Source: Deltaproteobacteria bacterium RIFCSPLOWO2_02_FULL_57_26 (lineage in GTDB: Bacteria > Desulfobacterota > Binatia > UBA9968). From it: 17,611 nt of DNA. The notes below the pieces were generated by a model that searched no databases, had not been told where the DNA came from, and saw only the letters and a program-made list of their open reading frames with translations. This document shows, one piece after another, positions 1 through 6,456 of the stretch. The stretch covers positions 1-17,611 of the forward strand of contig MGSI01000118.1 in NCBI GenBank assembly GCA_001798455.1. The letters run 5' to 3'. Made by a program: the position numbers and the translations under genes. Each line of letters begins with the position of its first letter. The stretch's first letter is position 1.

Positions 1-260
1 TGATCGACCGCTTCTACGAGTCGAAAAAACTCATCGTCCTGCCGCGCTATCAGGGGAGGCGGGGTCATCCGGTGATTTTCTCCGAGGCTCTGTTTGCCGA
101 GCTTTTGCGCACGCCGCCCGAGGAAGGGGCGAAGGTGGTCGTCCGTGCCCATCGGAATGAGACGTTGGAGATCGAAACCGGGGAGGAAGGAGTGACTGTG
201 GATATCGATACCGAGGATGAGTACCGGAAGTTCGTCAGGGGAAAAGAATGTCGAAGCTGA
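1..260 (+). CDS. mocA: Molybdenum cofactor cytidylyltransferase (MocA-like), C-terminal part
   Basis: Partial gene: it enters from the left edge (first whole codon at base 3) and gives about 85 C-terminal residues. The motif GRRGHPVIF followed by LF.ELL and an acidic end with DIDTEDEY is the typical C-terminus of the NTP_transf_3/MobA-like family. Members transfer CMP (MocA) or GMP (MobA) to molybdopterin. The GRRGHPV element contacts the cofactor side, and DIDT is a conserved late motif. MocA supplies the cytosine-dinucleotide cofactor used by xanthine dehydrogenase/CO dehydrogenase-type enzymes, which fits the molybdopterin subunit at 6457-8679. The stop overlaps the next gene by 13 bp, so the two are probably translated together. 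The N-terminal nucleotide-binding signature lies outside the window, so MobA-type or another nucleotidyltransferase specificity cannot be excluded. Confidence 0.8.
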   Translation, partial: IDRFYESKKLIVLPRYQGRRGHPVIFSEALFAELLRTPPEEGAKVVVRAHRNETLEIETGEEGVTVDIDTEDEYRKFVRGKECRS

Positions 261-1219
261 GGCTCACGCTGGCCTGCGGCTCCTACGATCTGCTCCGGTC
301 ATTGATCGAGGGAACGGTTGCGCCGCCCGGCATCGACCTCAATGTTCTTACGATGGCCTCTCCGGAAAGGCACGGCCGGATGCTGCGTCATGAGGAGTTC
401 GATGTCTGCGAGCTATCCCTGGTGGCCTATCTGGTGGCCCGGGATCAGGGAAGGGGATTTACGGCGATTCCGGTTTTTCCTCATCGTCGCTTTCGCCACG
501 GGTATATGGTCAAGCGAACCGGTTGCGGGATCGACAAGCCTGCGGACCTGAACGGCAAAAGAGTGGGCCTGGATACACTGCAAAACTCCGCGGGACTTTG
601 GATGCGCGGGATCCTCCAGGATCACCACGGGGTGGATCTCAAGAGTATCGAATGGTGGTGCCAGCAAGAAGAAGATGTCCCGTTTGAGCCGGCCAAATGG
701 ATGCGGGTGCGCCGGGTGTCCGAGGGAAAGGATATCGACCGGATGCTGCTGGACGGTGAGCTGGAAGGAGCGCTCTACCCCGAGACGCTCCCCTCCATTC
801 GCAGCGGCTCGCCAAAGGTGGCTTTAGTCTTTCCAAATCCGAAGGCGGCGGAGATCGAGTATTACAACAAGAGCGGCATTTTCCCCATCATGCACGCAGT
901 GGTGATCAAAAATGATATCCTGGAGAAGCATCCGTGGGTGGCGGTCAACCTCCTCCAGGCATTTGAGCAAGCCAAAGAGGTTTGCTACGAGCGGATGAAA
1001 GATCCCCGCAACTTTGCCCTGGTGTGGGTAAAAGAGCTGATGCAGGAGCAGGCGGCCATCTTCGGCCCCGATCCCTGGCCGAGCGGCCTCGAAAGAAACC
1101 GCAAGGCTTTAGAAGCGGTCGTTCGCTACGAGCACGAGCAGGGAATGATCAAAGAGAAGCCCAAGATCGAGGATCTCTTCTTCCCGGCAAGTCTACAGGA
1201 GATTCAACATTATCTATGA
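248..1219 (+). CDS. 4,5-dihydroxyphthalate decarboxylase-like / periplasmic-binding-fold protein
   Basis: The 323-residue product opens with LRLTLACGSYDLLRSL and PPGIDLNVL, then E.FDVCELSL.AYLVARD. This is the signature of proteins annotated as 4,5-dihydroxyphthalate decarboxylase, which share the type II periplasmic-binding fold with NMT1/THI5 and TAXI-type solute receptors. The middle part (about residues 95-110, IDKPADLNGKRVGL) is the usual hinge and ligand-binding segment of that fold. There is no signal peptide, so the protein should be cytosolic, either as an enzyme acting on an aromatic acid or as a ligand sensor. Most database members are named by homology only and the true reaction is usually unknown. 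It overlaps the MocA-like gene upstream and the small membrane protein downstream (ATGA), indicating one operon. Confidence 0.75.
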   Translation: MSKLRLTLACGSYDLLRSLIEGTVAPPGIDLNVLTMASPERHGRMLRHEEFDVCELSLVAYLVARDQGRGFTAIPVFPHRRFRHGYMVKRTGCGIDKPADLNGKRVGLDTLQNSAGLWMRGILQDHHGVDLKSIEWWCQQEEDVPFEPAKWMRVRRVSEGKDIDRMLLDGELEGALYPETLPSIRSGSPKVALVFPNPKAAEIEYYNKSGIFPIMHAVVIKNDILEKHPWVAVNLLQAFEQAKEVCYERMKDPRNFALVWVKELMQEQAAIFGPDPWPSGLERNRKALEAVVRYEHEQGMIKEKPKIEDLFFPASLQEIQHYL

Positions 1220-1557
1220 GCTTGCTGCTGCGCTGGATTATCAACGCGTTAACCCTTCTACTGATCTCCCATCTGTTTCCTTCCGTTAAGGTCGCAGGCT
1301 TCGGAACCGCACTCATTACGGCCCTGATCCTCGGGCTTGTCAACGCCGTGATCCGACCGATTCTCATCCTCATTACGTTGCCCATCAACATCCTAACGCT
1401 AGGGCTTTTCACCTTCGTGATTAACGGGTTGCTCTTCTGGTTTGTCGCCTCATTCGTTAAAGGCTTCGATGTAGGCGGTTTTTGGTCCGCTTTCTGGGGC
1501 GCCCTGGCGTACAGCATCATCTCCTTCCTGCTAAGCATGCTTTTGGTTAGCGACTGA
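1216..1557 (+). CDS. Phage holin family 4_2 / YvlD-like (DUF360) membrane protein
   Basis: A 113-residue, very hydrophobic protein with four predicted membrane helices at about residues 4-20, 30-50, 54-79 and 88-110. The stretch NAVIRPILILITLPINILT, continuing into GLF.FVINGLLF, is the hallmark of the YvlD/DUF360 family, often annotated as phage holin family protein although most members are chromosomal and not prophage genes. Function is unknown; in Bacillus the yvl genes are linked to envelope stress (family knowledge). The chosen ATG overlaps the stop of the upstream gene in an ATGA arrangement, so translation is probably coupled. A longer in-frame extension upstream lies entirely inside the preceding gene and is not believed. 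No holin role is suggested by the context. Confidence 0.85.
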   Translation: MSLLLRWIINALTLLLISHLFPSVKVAGFGTALITALILGLVNAVIRPILILITLPINILTLGLFTFVINGLLFWFVASFVKGFDVGGFWSAFWGALAYSIISFLLSMLLVSD

Positions 1558-1587
1558 AGCCAATTCCTGAGTCCATTCTCAACCTGT

Positions 1588-1692
1588 TACCACGTTATGA
1601 ACCGTGGTCTTTCCCGCAGGGACATTTTCTTGGACGACAAAGGTCGTGAGCGGTTTTTGGATTTTTTTTCCGACGTCTCCGCGAAATTGTGA
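1588..1692 (+). pseudogene. Remnant of REP-associated tyrosine transposase (Y1_Tnp), N-terminal fragment
   Basis: Read in the frame of base 1588, the gap contains YHVMNRGLSRRDIFLDD followed by GRERFLDFFSDVSAKL and a TGA at 1690. This matches the start of Y1 (HUH) transposases of the REP-associated/IS200-like group, whose N-terminus reads approximately YHV.NRG..R..IF.DD.DR..FL. The codons upstream are open but dissimilar, there is no ribosome binding site, and the HUH catalytic histidines and tyrosine that normally follow are missing. It is therefore a decayed fragment. The rest of the gap (1693-1794) shows no recognisable continuation. It marks a past insertion between the membrane-protein gene and lhr. 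Confidence 0.6.
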
Positions 1693-1794
1693 CACAGTCT
1701 CCCGTCGTGCCTAAAGGAATGTGGGATTAGGGCTAGTCGTAGTGGCAAGATAGATCGAATCAAGGTATCTTTCAAAAGACTGGGAGTCGGTAAT

Positions 1795-4700
1795 TTGCCC
1801 ATTTCATTTCATCCTCTAGTCCGGCGCTGGTTTACGCAGCAATTTGAAGCACCAACGCCGTCGCAGGAAGGCGGCTGGCGCCACATCTCACAGGGCCGAG
1901 CTACCTTGATTTCCGCCCCCACCGGGTCAGGCAAGACCTTGGCGGCCTTTCTCTGGTCGATTGACCGCCTGGTGCGCGCCGGTCTGGCGGGCGAACTAAG
2001 GGACGGCACACGGGTGGTCTACGTCTCGCCGCTCAAGGCGCTGGGAAATGACATCGAGAAGAACCTGAAGGAACCTCTGGCTGGGATCATGCGGCTGGCC
2101 CAAGCCGAGGGGCTCGCGCTTGCGGAGATCCGCCTCGCTGTGCGCTCCGGCGATACCCCTGCGCGGGCACGCCAACTGATGCTCCGCAAGCCGCCCCACA
2201 TTCTGATCACCACCCCGGAGTCGCTCTACATCCTGCTCACAGCCGAGCGGAGCCGTGAGCTCCTGCGGCGCGCGGAGACCGTGATCGTCGACGAAATCCA
2301 TGCGGTGGCGGGCCACAAGCGGGGCGCACACCTGGCGCTCTCGTTGGAACGGCTCGATGCCCTGGTGGAGCGCCCATTGCAGCGCATTGGCCTGAGCGCG
2401 ACGCAAAGGCCCATCGAGGAGGTAGCGCGGCTCCTGGTCGGGACCGGAAGAATTCTCCCCGACGGGAGTCCGGACTGCGCCATCGTGGATGTCGGACACA
2501 GGCGCGCCTGGGAGTTATCCATCGATGTGCCTGACCAGGAGCTTGGACCGATCGCCCGGCAGGAGCTGTGGAGTGAAATTTACGAGCGCATCTCCGCGCA
2601 GGTGAGAGCGCACCGAGCTACGCTGGTCTTCGTCAATACGCGCAGGCTTGTCGAGCGCGTCGCCCATCAACTGACGGTTCGGCTGGGGGAAGGGAAGGTC
2701 GGAGCGCATCACGGGAGCCTCTCCCGCGCAACCCGCCTCAAAGTCGAAGAGGGATTGAAGTACGGCGACCTGCCCGTGGTCGTGGCCACGGCCTCCCTTG
2801 AGCTCGGCATCGACATCGGCCAGGTGGATCTGGTCTGTCATATCGGCTCGCCACGCACGTTGGCGATCTTGCTCCAGCGGGTGGGTCGCTCCGGGCACGG
2901 GCTGAAAACAGAGCCGAAGGGGATTCTCTACCCGTTAACCCGCGACGATCTGCTCCAGTGCATGGCCGCTATTCGCGCAGTGCGCGCTGGAGAATTGGAC
3001 CGGCTCACTATCCCGGAAAAGCCCCTCGATGTCCTGGGGCAGCAGATGGTGGCGACGGTGGCGAGCATGACCCCGCCCGTCAAGGCAACGCGCGCCGGGA
3101 CACGGGCAGACGCTTCCGGGATCGGGGAAGAGGAGCTTTTCTGCCTGGTGCGCAAGGCCTATCCGTACCGCGGGCTCACGGCGGAGGAGTTCGAACAGGT
3201 CCTGGAGATCCTCGCCGAAGGTATCGCCAGCCGCCGAGGACGGCGCAGCGCCTACCTGCATCGCGACCGTATTCACCGGCGTCTCAGAGCGCGGCGCGGG
3301 GCCCGCTTGGTCGCGATCACTAACGGCGGCGCCATTCCCGACACGGCAGATTACGACGTCATCGAGTCACCGGCGGAAACCTTCGTCGGCAAGGTCAACG
3401 AGGACTTCGCCATCGAGAGCCTTGCCGGAGACATTTTCCTTTTGGGTAATAGGTCCTGGCGCATCCGGCGGGTCTCTGCCGGAAAGGTCTGGGTGGAAGA
3501 CGCCAAGGGGCTGCCTCCCAGCATCCCGTTTTGGCTGGGGGAGGCACCGGCGCGAACCCCGGAGCTTTCTACCGCTGTGTCGGCTTTGCGGCGCGACGTG
3601 GCCGAGCGGCTGCCCGACCTGGAAGCGGCGGCGCGGTGGTTGATCGAAGCGACCGGTTGTACGGCGGAGGGAGCCAAGCAGATCGTCTCTTACGTTCAGG
3701 AAACCCAACGGGTTCTCGGTTGCGTCCCGACCCAGGATACCGTGGTGGCCGAGCGCTTTTTCGATGAGGCCGGAGGAATGCAGCTCGTTCTCCACGCGCC
3801 CTTCGGCGCCCGGATCAACCGCGCCTGGGGGCTGGCGCTGAGAAAGCGCTTTTGCTTGAGCTTCGACCGGGAACTCCAAGCCGCGGCCACGGACGACGGG
3901 ATCGTGATCTCGCTGGTCGAGCAGCATTCTTTTCCTCTAGGGGAGGTTTTTGCCCTGCTCCGTCCCTCGATCCTGGAGCGGGAGCTGACTCAGGCAACGC
4001 TTGCCTCCCCAATGTTCGTCAACCGCTGGCGCTGGAACACCTCGCGCGCGCTCGCAGTGTTGCGTCACAGCGGCGGAAAAAAGGTGCCGGTGGCCATCCA
4101 ACGCATGCGGGCCGAGGACCTCCTTGCTGCCGTTTTCCCCGAGCAGGTGATGTGCCAGGACAACCGCATGGGTCCTGTGACCCTGCCGGATCATCCGCTG
4201 GTCAACGAGACGATGAAGGACTGCCTGCACGAGGCGATGGATCTCGACGGGCTCAAGGAACTCCTGATCAAAATCGAGCGCGACGAGCTGCGCACCTTGG
4301 CCGTGGATACCCCCGCGCCTTCGCCCATGGCGCATGAGATTCTCAACGCCAATCCCTACGCCTTTTTGGACGACGCTCCTCTGGAAGAAAGGCGGGCCAG
4401 GGCGGTGGCCCTCAGGCGCACTGACCGCGACCTAAGCCTGGGCATCGGAGCGTTAAGTCCAGCGGCGATCGAAGAAGTGCGGACCCAGGCCTGGCCGGAC
4501 ATCCGCGATCCTGACGAGCTCCATGACTTTCTGCTCAGCGTGGGCCTTCTGCCCCTGGAAGCAGCGGAAGCCTGGAGGGAATTGGCTGAGGAGCTGATCC
4601 TGGCCGGGAGGGCGACTGTGGCTCGTTGGGTGGGGGGCCAGCCCAGCGCTGAGCGGCGCGGCTACCTCGCCGCAGAGCGGCTCGCATGGGTTCGAGCGCT

Positions 4701-6201
4701 CCTTGCTGAGCTATCGGTTGAGCCGGAGATCGAAGCGCTTTCCGGCGGGCTTCATCCCGTGGTCTCGGAAGACGAAGCTCTGCGCCGGATCGTGCATGGC
4801 TGGCTGGATGTGCTGGGACCGACGACGATCTCTGATCTCGCGCAAAAAGTCGGGCTATCCGTGGAGCAAGTACGGCGCGCGCTGGCGGCTCTGGAGGCGG
4901 CCGGTATCGTGCTCAGGGGCAATTTTACGCCTGGCCGGCAGGCCGCGGCCGAGGTCGAATGGTTCGACGGGCTCACCATGAGGGAACCCGAATGGTGCGA
5001 GCGGGGGCTGCTAGCCCGCATTCATCGTTTGACGCTGGGGCAGCTTCGTCGGGAAATCGAGCCAGTCAGCGCCGCGGACTTTATCCGGTTTCTCCTTTCC
5101 TGGCAGCATGTGCAGGCTTCGACGCGGCTTCGCGGGCGGGAGGGAGTCCTGGGAGTTATCCGCCAGTTGCAGGGCTTAGAGCTGCTGGCGCCCGCCTGGG
5201 AGCGACACGTTTTGCCCTCGCGGATCGCGGATTATGACCCATCGCACCTCGAGGAACTTTGCCTCGGGGGCGTCGTTGCGTGGGGGAGACTCCCAACGGA
5301 AACGGGTGTTGCGATGGGTGACGAAAAAGCCGAGCGCCGCCGACCGAGGCAAAGAAGGGTGCGGGTGCCCGCGCGCGTTGCCCCGATCGCATTTCTCCTC
5401 CGCGATGACCTGGCGTATTGGCTCCCGCCTGAAAGCGCGCGCTGGGAAAAGATCACGGAGCTTTCAGCCGCGGCTCGAGATGTAGCGCGCTACCTGGAGG
5501 AACGCGGCGCGTCGTTCTTAGCAGAGATCGCGCGTGCGACGGGCCTGCTCAAGGGCAAGACAGAAGAGACCTTATGGGAGCTTGTGGCCCATGGAGTGGT
5601 CACCGGCGATGGCATCGCCGGGCTGCGCCTGCTGCTGACGCCGGAAGTTAAGAGACTGGGCCGAAGAGGCCGTCTGAAGCTCATCTCCGGTGCCCGGGGG
5701 CCAGAGCGTTTGATGCCGCTCGGGCGCTGGTCCCTGTGGCAGCCGGACGCGCAATGGGAGAGCGCGATGATTCCGGAAAAAGTCGCTGAGTTCGCGGCGC
5801 TCCAGCTTCTGCGGCGCTACGGCGTCGTGTGGCGCGAACTCTTGGCGCGCGAGACGGCGCGGCCGCGATGGCGGACCTTGTTGGAGGTTTACCGCCGGCT
5901 CGAGGCGCAAGGTGAGATCCGCGGGGGGCGGTTCGTCAGCGGGTTCGCCGGCGAGCAGTTCGCTCTTCCGGAGGCGGTGGATCATGTGCGCGCGGTGCGC
6001 CGCTCGCCCGTGGATCCAGTGCCCGTGATCGTTTCCTCAGCCGATCCCTTGAATCTCGTCGGCGTCCTCACACCGGGACCGCGAATCTCACCCTACTCCA
6101 ATCAGGTGATCGCCTATCGCGGTGGAGTGCCGGTGGAGGCCGGCCCCCTCGGTGAGGTTTTGAGCCGGCTTCAGCAGCCGCTCGCCGCGCCGGAAGATTG
6201 A
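1795..6201 (+). CDS. lhr: Lhr, large ATP-dependent DNA helicase (full length)
   Basis: At 1468 residues this is close to the full-length bacterial Lhr (about 1500). Superfamily 2 motifs are all present: Walker A APTGSGKT (residues 41-48), DEIH box (166-169), SAT (201-203), motif IV TLVFVNTRR (276-284), motif V ATASLELGID (331-340) and motif VI QRVGRSGHG (361-369). Winged-helix and Lhr-core parts follow, then the long Lhr-specific C-terminal region ending in the conserved SADPLNLVGVL and GP.ISPYSNQVIAYR segments. Lhr is a 3'-5' translocase that unwinds RNA:DNA hybrids. The C-terminal region has an AlkZ-like fold, and the E. coli version is reported to have uracil-DNA glycosylase activity (family knowledge). 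The TTG start is supported by GGGAG at 1782-1786, 8 nt upstream; no closer ATG fits. An Arg/Lys-rich linker lies near residues 1172-1197. It appears to be a single-gene unit. Confidence 0.95.
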   Translation: MPISFHPLVRRWFTQQFEAPTPSQEGGWRHISQGRATLISAPTGSGKTLAAFLWSIDRLVRAGLAGELRDGTRVVYVSPLKALGNDIEKNLKEPLAGIMRLAQAEGLALAEIRLAVRSGDTPARARQLMLRKPPHILITTPESLYILLTAERSRELLRRAETVIVDEIHAVAGHKRGAHLALSLERLDALVERPLQRIGLSATQRPIEEVARLLVGTGRILPDGSPDCAIVDVGHRRAWELSIDVPDQELGPIARQELWSEIYERISAQVRAHRATLVFVNTRRLVERVAHQLTVRLGEGKVGAHHGSLSRATRLKVEEGLKYGDLPVVVATASLELGIDIGQVDLVCHIGSPRTLAILLQRVGRSGHGLKTEPKGILYPLTRDDLLQCMAAIRAVRAGELDRLTIPEKPLDVLGQQMVATVASMTPPVKATRAGTRADASGIGEEELFCLVRKAYPYRGLTAEEFEQVLEILAEGIASRRGRRSAYLHRDRIHRRLRARRGARLVAITNGGAIPDTADYDVIESPAETFVGKVNEDFAIESLAGDIFLLGNRSWRIRRVSAGKVWVEDAKGLPPSIPFWLGEAPARTPELSTAVSALRRDVAERLPDLEAAARWLIEATGCTAEGAKQIVSYVQETQRVLGCVPTQDTVVAERFFDEAGGMQLVLHAPFGARINRAWGLALRKRFCLSFDRELQAAATDDGIVISLVEQHSFPLGEVFALLRPSILERELTQATLASPMFVNRWRWNTSRALAVLRHSGGKKVPVAIQRMRAEDLLAAVFPEQVMCQDNRMGPVTLPDHPLVNETMKDCLHEAMDLDGLKELLIKIERDELRTLAVDTPAPSPMAHEILNANPYAFLDDAPLEERRARAVALRRTDRDLSLGIGALSPAAIEEVRTQAWPDIRDPDELHDFLLSVGLLPLEAAEAWRELAEELILAGRATVARWVGGQPSAERRGYLAAERLAWVRALLAELSVEPEIEALSGGLHPVVSEDEALRRIVHGWLDVLGPTTISDLAQKVGLSVEQVRRALAALEAAGIVLRGNFTPGRQAAAEVEWFDGLTMREPEWCERGLLARIHRLTLGQLRREIEPVSAADFIRFLLSWQHVQASTRLRGREGVLGVIRQLQGLELLAPAWERHVLPSRIADYDPSHLEELCLGGVVAWGRLPTETGVAMGDEKAERRRPRQRRVRVPARVAPIAFLLRDDLAYWLPPESARWEKITELSAAARDVARYLEERGASFLAEIARATGLLKGKTEETLWELVAHGVVTGDGIAGLRLLLTPEVKRLGRRGRLKLISGARGPERLMPLGRWSLWQPDAQWESAMIPEKVAEFAALQLLRRYGVVWRELLARETARPRWRTLLEVYRRLEAQGEIRGGRFVSGFAGEQFALPEAVDHVRAVRRSPVDPVPVIVSSADPLNLVGVLTPGPRISPYSNQVIAYRGGVPVEAGPLGEVLSRLQQPLAAPED

Positions 6202-6252
6202 GGAAGCCATGGACAAAAACTTGCGGAGCGTCCCGGGCCCGGTCTGGAATAC

Positions 6253-6281
6253 TTGACACTTCCTTCGGCTTTCGTTTACAT
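6253..6281 (+). promoter_or_regulatory. Possible sigma-70 promoter upstream of the molybdopterin subunit gene
   Basis: A perfect -35 hexamer TTGACA lies at 6253-6258. The best-spaced -10 (17-nt spacer) is TTACAT at 6276-6281, only a half match to consensus. If used, transcription would start about 170 bp before the gene at 6457 and include two hairpins in the leader. The weak -10 keeps confidence low. Confidence 0.35.
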
Positions 6282-6358
6282 GTTGCCTCAACTCTGGGTG
6301 ACTGCCGATGCGGTAGCGTGAGGTAGGTGTCCTTGATTCTAGTGGATGATCGTTGAAC

Positions 6359-6379
6359 GAGCAGGTTTCACTGCTGCTC
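6359..6379 (+). repeat. Small perfect hairpin in the 6457 gene leader
   Basis: GAGCAG (6359-6364) and CTGCTC (6374-6379) form a 6-bp perfect inverted repeat around a 9-nt loop, a few bases before the larger TTCGAC palindrome. No U-run follows, so it does not look like an intrinsic terminator. The rest of the 255-bp gap 6202-6456 holds nothing else recognisable apart from a 15-codon reading frame at 6209-6256. Confidence 0.4.
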
Positions 6380-6384
6380 CATGC

Positions 6385-6429
6385 TTCGACAGGCTCAGCA
6401 CTTCGAAGATATGGTGAGCGTCAGTCGAA
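6385..6429. repeat. REP-like intergenic palindrome (TTCGACAGGCTCA...GTCGAA)
   Basis: An imperfect inverted repeat of 45 bp: TTCGACAGGCTCAGCAC on the left, and GGTGAGCGTCAGTCGAA on the right. The outer TTCGAC/GTCGAA arms and the inner GCTCA/TGAGC blocks pair, with mismatches between them. Short palindromes with almost this sequence are frequent intergenic repeats in many uncultivated bacterial genomes (recalled, not searched). It sits 27 bp before the start codon of the molybdopterin subunit gene and would be transcribed in its leader. Confidence 0.55.
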
Positions 6430-6456
6430 CCACAGACTTTTTCAAGAGGTGAAAAG

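Noticed and set aside
982..1215. Longer N-terminus for the YvlD-like protein
   Set aside because: It overlaps the upstream gene by more than 200 bp in another frame, while the ATG at 1216 forms a standard ATGA overlap and begins the conserved membrane domain.
1216..1557. Prophage holin
   Set aside because: The family name suggests it, but there is no endolysin or phage gene nearby and the DUF360/YvlD type is normally chromosomal.
1690..1716. Possible promoter for lhr (GTGACA, 17 nt, TAAAGG)
   Set aside because: The -10 matches only half of consensus and the site overlaps the transposase remnant; too weak to annotate.
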